From: Massilia agilis
GTDB lineage: Bacteria; Pseudomonadota; Gammaproteobacteria; Burkholderiales; Burkholderiaceae_D
DNA length: 64,000 bases
Assembly: GCF_024756255.1 (NCBI RefSeq)
Contig: NZ_JANUHB010000001.1
Coordinates: 434,001 to 498,000 of the forward strand
Direction: 5' to 3'
Shown: one piece after another, positions 33,561-42,383 of the stretch
How the letters are laid out: each line of letters starts with the position of its first letter
Position numbering within the stretch: the stretch's first letter is position 1
Made by a program: the position numbers and the translations under genes
Notes under the pieces: model-generated
Told to the model about the DNA's origin: nothing
What the model saw: the letters and a program-made list of their open reading frames with translations, nothing else
Databases searched by the model: none

Positions 33561-35018
33561 TCAAGCGTGGACGGCGGCGCTGGTTTCAGCGGCGTGGTCA
33601 TGCGGTTTCAGTGCCGGGATCGGCTGGTCCACCGACTTGGTGCCGGCCATGGTCTTCCAGGTGTTGAAGGCCATGATCAGCATGCCGGTCAGGTACAGCG
33701 AGCCGCCGGTCACGCGAATCACGTAGTACGGGAAGGTGGCCTTGACGCCTTCGACGAAGGTGTAGGTCAGGGTGCCGTCCGGGTTCACTGCGCGCCACAT
33801 CAGGCCCTGCATCACGCCGGCAATCCACATCGAGGCGATGTACAGCACGATGCCGATGGTGGCCAGCCAGAAGTGCAGGTCGATCAGGCCGACGCTGTAC
33901 ATCTGCTTCTTGCCCGACAGACGCGGGATCAGGTAGTAGATCGAACCCATGGTGATGAAGCCAACCCAGCCCAGGGCGCCGGCGTGCACGTGGGCCACGG
34001 TCCAGTCGGTGTAGTGCGACAGCGAGTTGATGGTCTTGATCGACATCATCGGGCCTTCGAAGGTCGACATGCCGTAGAACGACAGCGAGACGATCAGGAA
34101 CTTCAGGATCGGGTCGGAACGCAGCTTGTACCAGGCGCCCGACAGCGTCATGATGCCGTTGATCATGCCACCCCACGACGGTGCCAGCAGGATCAGCGAG
34201 AAGACCATGCCCAGCGACTGGGTCCAGTCAGGCAGCGCGGTGTAGTGCAGGTGGTGGGGACCGGCCCACATGTAGGTGAAGATCAGTGCCCAGAAGTGCA
34301 CGATCGACAGGCGATACGAGTACACCGGACGCTCGGCCTGTTTCGGGATGAAGTAGTACACCATGCCCAGGTAGCCCGCGGTCAGGATGAAGCCCACTGC
34401 GTTGTGGCCGTACCACCACTGGATCATGGCGTCCTGCACGCCGGCGTACATCGAGTACGACTTCATGAACGAAGCCGGCATCGACATGCCGTTGACGATG
34501 TGGAGGATGGCCACGGCCAGGATGAAGCCGCCGAAGAACCAGTTCGCCACGTAGATGTGCTGGACCTTGCGCTTGATGATGGTGCCGAAGAACACCACAG
34601 CGTAGGCAACCCACACCACTGCGATCAGGATCGAGATCGGCCATTCCAGCTCGGCGTATTCCTTACCGCGGGTGTAGCCCAGCGGCAGCGACACGGCCGC
34701 GCACAGGATCACCAGCTGCCAGCCCCAGAAGGTGAAGGCGGCCAGCTTGTCGGAGAACAGACGCACCTGGCAGGTACGCTGGACAACCCAGTACGAAGTG
34801 GCAAACAGACCGCTGATGCCGAACGCGAAAATCACGGCGTTCGTGTGCAGCGGACGCAGGCGACCGTAGGTCAGCCACGGGGTGTCGAAGTTCAATGCGG
34901 GCCATGCGAGCTGGGCCGCGATGAAGACGCCCACCAGCATACCGACCACGCCCCAGAGGACGGTGGCGATCGCAAACTGGCGCACGATCTTGTAGTTATA
35001 GTTTAGACTGCTGTCCAA
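33561..35018 (-). CDS. ccoN: cbb3-type cytochrome c oxidase catalytic subunit I
   Basis: The 485-residue, twelve-helix protein contains the haem b and haem b3-CuB centres. [21 protein letters not shown] carries a low-spin haem ligand. [26 protein letters not shown] and [15 protein letters not shown] carry CuB ligands. [25 protein letters not shown] carries haem ligands. The start is a TTG at 35018: an AGGAGA site lies just upstream and the protein then begins [16 protein letters not shown] as in homologues. An upstream ATG in frame would run through the promoter. The promoter carries a perfect Fnr box. The enzyme is the high-affinity oxidase used at low oxygen. Confidence 0.94.
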   Translation of the reverse strand: MDSSLNYNYKIVRQFAIATVLWGVVGMLVGVFIAAQLAWPALNFDTPWLTYGRLRPLHTNAVIFAFGISGLFATSYWVVQRTCQVRLFSDKLAAFTFWGWQLVILCAAVSLPLGYTRGKEYAELEWPISILIAVVWVAYAVVFFGTIIKRKVQHIYVANWFFGGFILAVAILHIVNGMSMPASFMKSYSMYAGVQDAMIQWWYGHNAVGFILTAGYLGMVYYFIPKQAERPVYSYRLSIVHFWALIFTYMWAGPHHLHYTALPDWTQSLGMVFSLILLAPSWGGMINGIMTLSGAWYKLRSDPILKFLIVSLSFYGMSTFEGPMMSIKTINSLSHYTDWTVAHVHAGALGWVGFITMGSIYYLIPRLSGKKQMYSVGLIDLHFWLATIGIVLYIASMWIAGVMQGLMWRAVNPDGTLTYTFVEGVKATFPYYVIRVTGGSLYLTGMLIMAFNTWKTMAGTKSVDQPIPALKPHDHAAETSAAVHA

Positions 35019-35056
35019 GATGCTCTCCTGAAAGGATTCAAAAAGATGACGGTAGC

Positions 35057-35062
35057 AGAGTA
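35057..35062 (-). promoter_or_regulatory. -10 box of the ccoN promoter
   Basis: TACTCT (read on the minus strand) lies so that transcription would start near 35050, which is 41.5 bases from the centre of the Fnr box. This is the class II activation geometry. Confidence 0.5.
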
Positions 35063-35084
35063 GTTTTCCGCACCGCAAAAATCC

Positions 35085-35098
35085 TTGATGTGAATCAA
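35085..35098 (-). promoter_or_regulatory. Fnr box upstream of ccoN
   Basis: TTGATGTGAATCAA matches the TTGAT-N4-ATCAA consensus perfectly. It is centred 73 bases before the ccoN start codon. Confidence 0.85.
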
Positions 35099-35182
35099 AT
35101 TGTTCGGCAACACTTGAGTTATGGGAATGTGTCCCCATGCAACAATATTCGCTCTTAGTTCCCGAATTTTGCGACCGCAGTT

Positions 35183-35196
35183 TTGAGATGCATCAA
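35183..35196 (+). promoter_or_regulatory. Fnr-like box upstream of the DksA-like gene
   Basis: TTGAGATGCATCAA has one mismatch to the Fnr consensus and is centred 75 bases before the divergent DksA-like gene. A class II start would fall near 35231. Confidence 0.5.
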
Positions 35197-35264
35197 GAAT
35201 CTGGACAGGCTAGCCCGCCACACTCGGTGTGGACGCTTTGACTAAAGCTCACAGGACGATTCTG

Positions 35265-35657
35265 ATGCCTATTTCCCCCCAACTCCATGCCGAAGTCGAG
35301 CGCAAGCTCACCAAGAGCCGCGAGGACCTGCTGGGCGCGGTGCGCGCGCGGGTGTACGGCGACGACCCTGCCATCGGCCCGGGCGCACACACGGCGCAGA
35401 ACGAGGACCGGCCGCAGGCCGAGATGATCAGCCACAACGAGGAGCACCTGGCCGACCACGAGAGCGCGCTGCTGCACGCCATCGACGCCGCGCTGGGGCG
35501 GCTGGAGTCGGGCGGTTACGGCATTTGCGTCGAGTGCGGGCGCGAGATCGGAGAGCAGCGCCTGCTGGCTACGCCAACGGTGCAGACCTGCATCGAATGC
35601 CAGGAGATGTTAGAAAAAGAACAACGACGGGCGACGGGCGCGCCGCCGCAGATTTGA
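35265..35657 (+). CDS. TraR/DksA-family zinc-finger protein
   Basis: The 130-residue protein has a coiled-coil N-terminal half and a C-terminal four-cysteine zinc finger (CVECGREIGEQRLLATPTVQTCIECQ). The family binds the secondary channel of RNA polymerase and modulates transcription, as DksA does with ppGpp. It is shorter than DksA and has a Gly-rich turn (ARVYGDDPAIGPGAH) instead of the usual acidic tip, so it is a paralogue rather than the main DksA. The ATG at 35265 is preferred over a GTG 12 codons upstream because that region overlaps the promoter. It diverges from ccoN and has its own Fnr-like box. Confidence 0.85.
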   Translation: MPISPQLHAEVERKLTKSREDLLGAVRARVYGDDPAIGPGAHTAQNEDRPQAEMISHNEEHLADHESALLHAIDAALGRLESGGYGICVECGREIGEQRLLATPTVQTCIECQEMLEKEQRRATGAPPQI

Positions 35658-35718
35658 GGGGCGAAGCCGCAGGGCCTCGCCTTTGCCGCCCAGGCCGCGG
35701 GCGGCAGCTCGCACGGGC

Positions 35719-35752
35719 TGAACGCGTGGGCAGAATCTGCCCACGCTACGCG
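35719..35752. repeat. Single GTGGGC...GCCCAC palindromic repeat, minus orientation
   Basis: The stem is GTGGGCAG/CTGCCCAC with loop AAT. It lies between the convergent DksA-like and ccoS genes. Confidence 0.75.
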
Positions 35753-35759
35753 CTACCGG

Positions 35760-35906
35760 TTACGCGTGGTCGTCGTCGCGGAGAATGCGCATGGCCGGCC
35801 CTTCGAGGTCGTCGAACTGGCCGCTGTCGGACGCGCCAAAGAACACCCAGATCGCGATGCCTACCGTGATGATGCTCAGCGGCACGAGTAAATACAGCGC
35901 TTCCAT
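35760..35906 (-). CDS. ccoS: cbb3 oxidase maturation protein CcoS
   Basis: The 48-residue protein has one N-terminal helix (LYLLVPLSIITVGIAIWVFFGA) and the conserved SGQFDDLEGPAMRILRDDD tail of CcoS. CcoS is needed for cofactor insertion into the oxidase. It begins two bases after the ccoI stop. Confidence 0.88.
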   Translation of the reverse strand: MEALYLLVPLSIITVGIAIWVFFGASDSGQFDDLEGPAMRILRDDDHA

Positions 35907-35908
35907 GA

Positions 35909-38308
35909 TCACTTTCCCCTTCTGAGGCGTAATGCGTTGCCCACCACAAGGGCGGAGCTGGCCGCCATGCCGATACCGGACAGCCAGGGATTGAGCAGCC
36001 CGAAGGCGGCGGCCGGGATTGCGGCCAGGTTGTACACCGTGGCCCACGCCAGGTTCTGGCGGATCACGGCAAGGGTGCGGCGCGCGGTATCGGCGGCATC
36101 GGCCAGCGGACCCAGGCCGTCGCCGAGCAGCACGCAATCGGCATTGAGCTGGGCCAGCGCCGCGCCGTTGCCCATAGCAAACGACACGTCCGCGCCGCGC
36201 AGCACCGCCGCGTCGTTGACGCCGTCGCCCACCATCGCGACCACCGCGCCATTTTGCTGCAAAGCGCGCACGTAGTCGAGCTTTTGTTGTGGCAATTGCC
36301 CGCCCAGCGCCTCGTCGATGCCGAGCTCGGCAGCCACGGCGGCGGCCGCTTCCTGCTGGTCGCCGGAGAGCAGCACCACCGTCTGGCCGGCCTGGTGGAA
36401 GCGGCGCACGATCTCGCGCGCTTCAGGCCGCAAGCCGTCGGCCAGCTCGAACCGGGCCAGCCAGCGGCCCGGTGCAGCGAGCCAGACGCGGGTGGCGCCG
36501 GTATCGCCACCCGCCGGCTCTTGGCTCCCCGCCAAACCTGCCACGAACGCCGCGCTGCCCAGCCGGTAGCGCACACCCGCGATCGTTCCTTCGACACCCT
36601 CGCCGACCACATATTCCAGTTCCTGCGCCGCCGCCAGCACCGGGCCGGCCGCGGCGCGGATCGCCAGCGCGATCGGGTGCGCGTTGGCCGCTTCCAGCGC
36701 GCCGGCCAGCTGCAAGCATTCCCCTTCGCCCGCCGCGTCCAGCGCCACCGTGCGGCGCAGTTCCGGACGCCCCAGCGTCAGGGTGCCGGTCTTGTCGAAT
36801 ACCACATGGGTGGCGCGCGCCAGCGTCTCGAGCACGTGCGGCTGCACGGCGAGCGCGCCACGGCGCAGCAGGCGGTCGGTGGCCGCCGCCAGCGCGGTGG
36901 GCGTGGCCAGCGACAGCGCGCACGGGCACGAGACCACCAGCACGGCAATGGCGGCCGCCCAGGCACGCGACGGGTCGATGACGTGCCAGGCCGCGAACAC
37001 GATCACGGTCAGCACCAGCAGCGCGGCCACGAACCAGGCGGCGACCTTGTCGGCCCACAGCGCCAGCTGCGGCTTGCCCTGCCCTGCTCGTTCCACCAGG
37101 CGCACCAGCAGCGCCAGCGTGCTGTCGCGCGCAGCGGTGGTCACGCGCAGCACGATCGCCTGCGCCGCGTTGACCGCGCCGCCAGGCAGCTCGTCGCCGG
37201 CGTGTTTGCGCTGGGTGCGGCTCTCGCCGGTCAACAGCGCCAGGTCCACCTCGGTCGCACCCTCGACGATCACGCCGTCGGCGGCCACCGCCTGCCCCGG
37301 CTGCACCAGGATCAGGTCGCCCGGCTGCAGCGCGCCGGCCGCCACCAGCTCGGTCGCGCGTTCAACCGGATAGCCGGGCATGCGCAGCGCCGACGCCGGC
37401 AGCGCCCGCTGCAGGCCCTCGAGCGCGCGCGCGGCCTTGCGGCGCGCACCCAGCTCGAAATAGCGGCTGCCCAGCAGCAGGAAGATGAACATCGTGATCG
37501 AGTCGAAGTACACCTCGCCCGAACGCGTCACCAGCGCCCACAGGCTGCCCACGAAGGCCGCGCCGATGCCCAGCGCAACCGGCACGTCCATGCCCGGCAT
37601 GCCGCGCTTGAGGTCGAGCCAGGCGCCGCGGAAGAACGGCTGGGCCGAGTAGAACACGGCCGGCACGGTCAGCGCGAACGAGGCCCAGTGCATCAGCGCC
37701 TCCATGCTGGCGTCCATGGTGCCGTCGGTGGCCATGTAGACCGGGACCGCATACATCATCACCTGCATCATCGCCAGGCCCGCGATGAACAGCTGGCGGA
37801 ACAGCTTCTTGCGGGCGCGTTCGAGCTGCTCGCCGTGCTGTTTCGCGTCGTAAGGATAGGCGCCGTAGCCGATCGCGCGCACCGCGCGCACGATGTCGCT
37901 GGGCTTGCACTGGCCGGGCTCCCAGCGCACGCGCAGGCGCTCGGTGGCCACGTTCAGGGCCACGTCGGCCACGCCCGGCAGGTGGGCCAGGCGCCGCTCG
38001 ATCAGCCACACGCAGGCCGCGCAGCGCATGCCTTCGACCGAGAACACGGCCTCGGTGGCTTGCGGATCCTCGTCGTACAGGGCCAGCTCGGGCGCATCGG
38101 CGGCCGCGTCTTCCTGGCGCGCGGCGTATTCGGTACGGGTGCTGTAATAGTCGGCAAAGCCGCCGTCGGCGATGGCCTGGGCCGCGGCAGCGCAACCGGG
38201 GCAGCACATCGGGCGCGGCTTGCCGTCGATGTTCGCCTCCCAGCGGCTGTTGGCCGGCACCGGCTCGCCGCAGTGGAAGCACGCCACCGGTTTCGGGACC
38301 GCGTTCAC
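35909..38308 (-). CDS. ccoI: Copper-exporting P-type ATPase CcoI (FixI)
   Basis: The 799-residue protein exports copper for cbb3 oxidase assembly. It opens with a Cys-rich segment (CFHCGEPVP and CCPGCAAAAQ), then a heavy-metal-associated domain with CAAC (EGMRCAACVWLIERRL). Eight predicted helices include the ion site SCPCALSLATP. The phosphorylation motif is DKTGTLT, and the hinge motif is GDGVNDAAVL. The start is a GTG at 38308 overlapping the stop of the SafE-like gene (GTGA), with GGGAG upstream. The partner ccoS follows. Confidence 0.93.
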   Translation of the reverse strand: MNAVPKPVACFHCGEPVPANSRWEANIDGKPRPMCCPGCAAAAQAIADGGFADYYSTRTEYAARQEDAAADAPELALYDEDPQATEAVFSVEGMRCAACVWLIERRLAHLPGVADVALNVATERLRVRWEPGQCKPSDIVRAVRAIGYGAYPYDAKQHGEQLERARKKLFRQLFIAGLAMMQVMMYAVPVYMATDGTMDASMEALMHWASFALTVPAVFYSAQPFFRGAWLDLKRGMPGMDVPVALGIGAAFVGSLWALVTRSGEVYFDSITMFIFLLLGSRYFELGARRKAARALEGLQRALPASALRMPGYPVERATELVAAGALQPGDLILVQPGQAVAADGVIVEGATEVDLALLTGESRTQRKHAGDELPGGAVNAAQAIVLRVTTAARDSTLALLVRLVERAGQGKPQLALWADKVAAWFVAALLVLTVIVFAAWHVIDPSRAWAAAIAVLVVSCPCALSLATPTALAAATDRLLRRGALAVQPHVLETLARATHVVFDKTGTLTLGRPELRRTVALDAAGEGECLQLAGALEAANAHPIALAIRAAAGPVLAAAQELEYVVGEGVEGTIAGVRYRLGSAAFVAGLAGSQEPAGGDTGATRVWLAAPGRWLARFELADGLRPEAREIVRRFHQAGQTVVLLSGDQQEAAAAVAAELGIDEALGGQLPQQKLDYVRALQQNGAVVAMVGDGVNDAAVLRGADVSFAMGNGAALAQLNADCVLLGDGLGPLADAADTARRTLAVIRQNLAWATVYNLAAIPAAAFGLLNPWLSGIGMAASSALVVGNALRLRRGK

Positions 38309-39066
38309 GCGCCCACTCCCGGCGTGATGCACAGGGTGTGCAGCCAGCTTTGCGGCAGGCCGCCGGCCGCGCGCACCAGGCCCAGCACGCCGAACCCGAG
38401 CACCACCACGCCGCTGGCCACGCGCACGGCGCGCCGCGCCAGGAAGGCGCGCACCTGGGCCCCGGCCGCGCCCAGCGCAACGAGCATCGGCAGCGTGCCA
38501 AGGCCGAACGCCAGCATCACGGAGGCGCCGGCAGCGCTGGAGCCGGTCAGCATCGCCGTCACCAGCGCGCTGTACACCATCCCGCACGGCAGCCAGCCCC
38601 ACAAAAAGCCGGTGGCGAGCATCTTGGCGGGGGTGTCGGGCGGGCCGACCCGGCGCATCAGCGGTTGCACGTGGCGCCACAGCGCGCGCCCGCCCTGCTC
38701 CAACCAGGCCAGGCCGCGCCAGGCATCCATCAGGTACAGGCCGAGCGCGATGAGCATGAGGTTGGCGAGCCAGAAGCCGCCCGCCTGCAGCGCCGGCAGC
38801 CCGGCGAGAGAGCGCGCGCTGCCGGCGGCGCCACCGGCCAGCGCGCCGGCGATCATGTAGCTGCCGATGCGCCCCGCATTGTAGGCGAATACGTTGGGCA
38901 GGCTGGACTGCAGCGTCACCGTGCGCACCGGCACCGGGAACGCGGGCGTGCTCGCGCGCGCCGGCGCGAGCGAGAGCGCGCTCACGATGCCGCCGCACAT
39001 GGCGCCGCAGTGGACGCTGCCGAGCAGGCCCACCATGAACATGGGGAACAGGTTGATGCCGGCCAT
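38305..39066 (-). CDS. TauE/SafE-like (UreH_2) membrane protein of the cco assembly cluster
   Basis: The 253-residue membrane protein has about six helices. It starts FPMFMVGLLGSVHCGAMCGGIVSALSL, with conserved Cys residues, and contains a second GFLWGWLPCGMVYSAL motif, the repeat pattern of the UreH_2 family. Such proteins accompany ccoI and ccoS in many genomes and may move copper or thiol compounds. It lies seven bases after hemN and overlaps ccoI. Confidence 0.88.
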   Translation of the reverse strand: MAGINLFPMFMVGLLGSVHCGAMCGGIVSALSLAPARASTPAFPVPVRTVTLQSSLPNVFAYNAGRIGSYMIAGALAGGAAGSARSLAGLPALQAGGFWLANLMLIALGLYLMDAWRGLAWLEQGGRALWRHVQPLMRRVGPPDTPAKMLATGFLWGWLPCGMVYSALVTAMLTGSSAAGASVMLAFGLGTLPMLVALGAAGAQVRAFLARRAVRVASGVVVLGFGVLGLVRAAGGLPQSWLHTLCITPGVGA

Positions 39067-39073
39067 GCGCCGC

Positions 39074-40513
39074 TCAGATGGTCTGCGAGTGGCGCGGCCC
39101 GTTGCCGCGCGAGGCCAGGTAGCGGTCGAACACCATGCACACGTTGCGGATCAACAGGCGCCCTTTCATGGTCACCGTGATCCATTCGGCGTCACGCGTC
39201 ACCAGGCCATCGCGTTCGAGCTCGCGCAGCTGCGCCAGCTCGCTCTCGAAGTATTGGTCGAACTGGATCGGGAAGGCCTGCTCGAGCGCCGGAATGCACA
39301 CTTCGAATTGGCACATCAGCTTCTGGATCAGGGTGCGGCGCAGCGCGTCGTCCATCGTCAAGCGAATGCCGCGCGCGATCGGCAGCTCGTTGCGGTCGAG
39401 CAGGTCGTAGTAGGCGTCGAGCGTCTTGACGTTCTGGCTGTAGGTGGCGCCCACGGAACTGATGGCCGACACGCCGCACGACACCAGGTCGGTGTCCGAG
39501 TGGGTCGAATAGCCCTGGAAGTTGCGGTGCAGGCGGCCCTGCTGCTGTGCCACCGCCAGGTCGTCGGTCGGCTTGGCGAAGTGGTCCATGCCGATGTACA
39601 CGTAGCCGGCCTTGGACAGGCGCTCGATGCACAGCGACAGCATGGCCAGCTTGGCGTCGCTCGACGGCAGCTCGGACTCATTGATGCGGCGCTGCGGCTT
39701 GAACAGGTGCGGCATGTGCGCGTAGTGGTACACCGCGATGCGGTCCGGGCTGCAGGCGACGACCTTGTCGAGCGTCTCGCCGATGGTCTTGACGGTCTGG
39801 CGCGGCAGGCCATAAATCAGGTCGACGCTGACCGAACGGAAGCCAGCACCGCGGGCGGCGTCGATCACCGAGCGGGTCTCGCCTTCCGGCTGGATGCGGT
39901 TGACCGCTTTCTGCACCTCGGGGTCGAAGTCCTGCACGCCCAGGCTGATGCGGTTGAAGCCCTGCTCGCGCAGCGAATGGACGCGCTCGGGCGTCACGGT
40001 GCGCGGGTCCACCTCGATCGAGTATTCGCCCACGCCGTCCGGCGCGAAGCGGAACAGCCGGTGCAGGTGGGCCATCAGCTCGCCCATCTGGGCATCCGAC
40101 AGGTAGGTCGGGGTGCCGCCGCCGAAGTGCAGCTGCTCGACTTCGTTCATGCCCGAGAACAGCAGGCCCTGCATCTCCACTTCGCGCTTGAGGTAGGCGA
40201 GGTAGGTGGCGGCCTTTTCGCGGTTCTTGGTGACGATCTTGTTGCAGGCGCAGTAGTAGCAGACGGTATCGCAGAACGGGATGTGCAGGTACAGCGACAG
40301 CGGCTTGGCGCCGCCCCGGGTGCGCACGCCTGCGACCGCCTGCAGGTAATCGCGGTAGCCGAACGACTCGGAAAAACGGTCGGCGGTCGGGTAGGAGGTA
40401 TAGCGGGGACCAGACTTGGCCAGCCGGCCAAGGAGCTCTGCATCGAATTCAACCGACTGGTAGGCAGCCGAATACGACGGGCTGGCCGCGACCGGGATGA
40501 CGTTTGAGTGCAT
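39074..40513 (-). CDS. hemN: Oxygen-independent coproporphyrinogen III oxidase
   Basis: The 479-residue radical-SAM enzyme makes protoporphyrinogen IX without oxygen. The [4Fe-4S]/SAM motif HIPFCDTVCYYCACNKIV lies near residue 75, with the fourth Cys used in HemN enzymes. GGGTPTYL and the downstream YGLPRQTVKTI motif are present, and the C-terminal HemN domain is complete. An Fnr-like box with a TAAACT -10 element lies upstream inside the 3' end of the aer gene. The gene leads the hemN-safE-ccoI-ccoS cluster, tying haem supply to oxidase assembly. Confidence 0.95.
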   Translation of the reverse strand: MHSNVIPVAASPSYSAAYQSVEFDAELLGRLAKSGPRYTSYPTADRFSESFGYRDYLQAVAGVRTRGGAKPLSLYLHIPFCDTVCYYCACNKIVTKNREKAATYLAYLKREVEMQGLLFSGMNEVEQLHFGGGTPTYLSDAQMGELMAHLHRLFRFAPDGVGEYSIEVDPRTVTPERVHSLREQGFNRISLGVQDFDPEVQKAVNRIQPEGETRSVIDAARGAGFRSVSVDLIYGLPRQTVKTIGETLDKVVACSPDRIAVYHYAHMPHLFKPQRRINESELPSSDAKLAMLSLCIERLSKAGYVYIGMDHFAKPTDDLAVAQQQGRLHRNFQGYSTHSDTDLVSCGVSAISSVGATYSQNVKTLDAYYDLLDRNELPIARGIRLTMDDALRRTLIQKLMCQFEVCIPALEQAFPIQFDQYFESELAQLRELERDGLVTRDAEWITVTMKGRLLIRNVCMVFDRYLASRGNGPRHSQTI

Positions 40514-40572
40514 TTGTGGGAGGCTCCTGCTGGATGCCGGCCGCAGGGTGCGGCTCGGGTCGATTATGTAAA

Positions 40573-40578
40573 AGTTTA
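40573..40578 (-). promoter_or_regulatory. -10 box of the hemN promoter
   Basis: TAAACT on the minus strand predicts a start near 40566, which is 41.5 bases from the centre of the Fnr-like box at 40601-40614. Confidence 0.45.
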
Positions 40579-42180
40579 TTGATCCGGCTCAGCCAGTTCC
40601 TTGACGTGCATCAAATATGTCGGAGTCGGAGTGGGCATGTAACCTTCTTCCGCCAATTTGAACAGCGCGACCGCCCGCACCAGCCGTGTTGCGTCTTCGG
40701 CAACGCTGGACGAGGCCATCGCCGATTCCTCGACCAGCGCGGCGTTCTGGCGCGTGATCGTATCGAGCGCGCCCATTGTCGCATTGACCTGGTCGATGCC
40801 GTCGTGCTGCTCGGCGCTGGCGCGGCTGATGTCGTTCATGACCGCCACCGCGCCCTGCACCGCCACCACCACGTCGCGCATGGTGCGCCCGGCTTCGTCC
40901 ACCAGCGCGCTGCCCTGCTCGACCTGCATGGCCGACTCCTCGATCAGCGCCTTGATCTCGCGCGCCGCGCCGGCCGAACGCTGGGCCAGCGCGCGCACCT
41001 CGTCCGCCACCACCGCGAAACCGCGTCCGCCCTCGCCTGCCCGGGCCGCCTCCACCGAGGCGTTCAGCGCCAGCAGGTTGGTCTGGAACGCGATCCCGTC
41101 GATCAGCGCGATGATGTCCACGATGCGGCTGGCCGAGGTGCTGATGCGCCCCATCGTGGCGCCCACGCGCTCCACCGCCTGGCCGCCGCGGCTGGCCACC
41201 CCGGCCGCGCCGCTGACCATCTCGTCGGCGCGGCGCGCGCTTTCGGTGGCCTGCCCGGCCGCCGCCGCGATCTGCTGCAGGCTGGCGGCGGTCTGTTCCA
41301 GGCTGGCGGCCTGCGACTCGGTGCGCGAGGCCAGGTCGGCATTGCCGGCCGCGATGTCGCGCATCGCGCCCTCGATCGAGCGCACGTTCACGCGCACGTC
41401 GCCGACCAGCGCGGTCAGGTTCACGTTCAGCTGGCGCAACGCGGCCAGCAGCCGGCCGATGTCGTCGCTGCCGCCCTGCGGACAGGCGTGGCCCAGGTCG
41501 CCGCCGGCCATCGCGTACAAGGCATCGGTGGCGGCGGCGAGCGGCCGCACCAGGCTGCGCCGCAAGTCATACCACGCTGCCAGCGTCACGGCGGCGCCGA
41601 GTGCCGCGAGCACGCGCCACAGCGTGTCGCCGGCGGCCACGGCGAGCGCAGCCATCAGCACGGCCTGGCCACCCATCAGGAGCGCGAGCCGGTCGCTGAA
41701 CGGCAGGCCACGCAAGGCGGCAATCCGCGCCCGCAACCCGGTGGGCGCGACCTTGCCATGCCGTAGGACGATGCCATGGGCCGGGGTCGAGCGCATCCGG
41801 CGGTACAGCGCGTCGGCGGCTTCGACCTGCTCGCGCGCCGGCTTGGTGCGTACCGACATGTAGCCAACCGTGCGCGAACCTTCGCGAACCGGTACCACAT
41901 TGGCAACAACCCAATAGAAATCGCCATTCTTGCGGCGATTTTTCACCAGTCCGGTCCACGGCTGGCCGGCCTGGAGCGTTTTCCACAGGTCGGCGAAAGC
42001 TTCGGGGGGCATGTCCGGGTGGCGCACGATGTTGTGCGCCTTGCCCAGGACCTCCTGTTCCGAAAACCCGCTCACCTCCACAAAGGTGGGGTTGACGTAG
42101 GTGATGCGCCCCTTGGTGTCGGTCTTGGACACGATGCACTGCCCGTCCCGCAGCAGGTACTCGGTCGCCGTCACCGGCAT
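40576..42180 (-). CDS. aer: Aer-type aerotaxis methyl-accepting chemotaxis protein
   Basis: The 534-residue receptor has an N-terminal PAS domain ([35 protein letters not shown] and [20 protein letters not shown]), typical of FAD-binding Aer. A pair of membrane helices around residues 155-200 follows ([16 protein letters not shown] and [16 protein letters not shown]), then HAMP and the signalling hairpin [36 protein letters not shown]. The sensor is cytoplasmic, and the pentapeptide tether for CheR is not obvious. The start at 42180 gives the expected PAS onset. An Fnr box sits 85 bases upstream. Confidence 0.9.
   Translation of the reverse strand: MPVTATEYLLRDGQCIVSKTDTKGRITYVNPTFVEVSGFSEQEVLGKAHNIVRHPDMPPEAFADLWKTLQAGQPWTGLVKNRRKNGDFYWVVANVVPVREGSRTVGYMSVRTKPAREQVEAADALYRRMRSTPAHGIVLRHGKVAPTGLRARIAALRGLPFSDRLALLMGGQAVLMAALAVAAGDTLWRVLAALGAAVTLAAWYDLRRSLVRPLAAATDALYAMAGGDLGHACPQGGSDDIGRLLAALRQLNVNLTALVGDVRVNVRSIEGAMRDIAAGNADLASRTESQAASLEQTAASLQQIAAAAGQATESARRADEMVSGAAGVASRGGQAVERVGATMGRISTSASRIVDIIALIDGIAFQTNLLALNASVEAARAGEGGRGFAVVADEVRALAQRSAGAAREIKALIEESAMQVEQGSALVDEAGRTMRDVVVAVQGAVAVMNDISRASAEQHDGIDQVNATMGALDTITRQNAALVEESAMASSSVAEDATRLVRAVALFKLAEEGYMPTPTPTYLMHVKELAEPDQ
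40601..40614 (-). promoter_or_regulatory. Fnr-like box for hemN inside the 3' end of aer
   Basis: TTGACGTGCATCAA has one mismatch to the consensus. It lies within the last codons of the aerotaxis receptor gene, 94 bases before the hemN start. Confidence 0.65.
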
Positions 42181-42258
42181 GTTTTCGCGCACAACTATCC
42201 TTATTGCCCGGGAGCACTGAAAGTGCCGCAGTGTAAGCCTGATGTCAGACTCGTATTC

Positions 42259-42272
42259 TTGATCTAGATCAA
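42259..42272. promoter_or_regulatory. Perfect Fnr box between aer and the Pls-like synthetase gene
   Basis: TTGATCTAGATCAA matches the consensus exactly and is fully palindromic. It is centred 85 bases before the aer start, with TACACT (42235-42230, minus strand) as a possible -10 box. It is also upstream of the divergent synthetase gene. Confidence 0.8.
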
Positions 42273-42383
42273 AAAATTCTCTAAAACATGCTTGTAGAAG
42301 AAAAAGTCCGTGGCCAAGCCTCACGCGCGAGCGAAATGCTGTACGCTCTCACGGATGTGCCTGTTTCAAATTCCCCGCCGTTG

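Noticed and set aside
42288..42383. Upstream ATG as start of the Pls-like synthetase
   Set aside because: There is no ribosome site, codons are AT-rich compared with the gene, and it lies within 20 bases of the Fnr box; the later ATG fits homologues better. It cannot be excluded completely.
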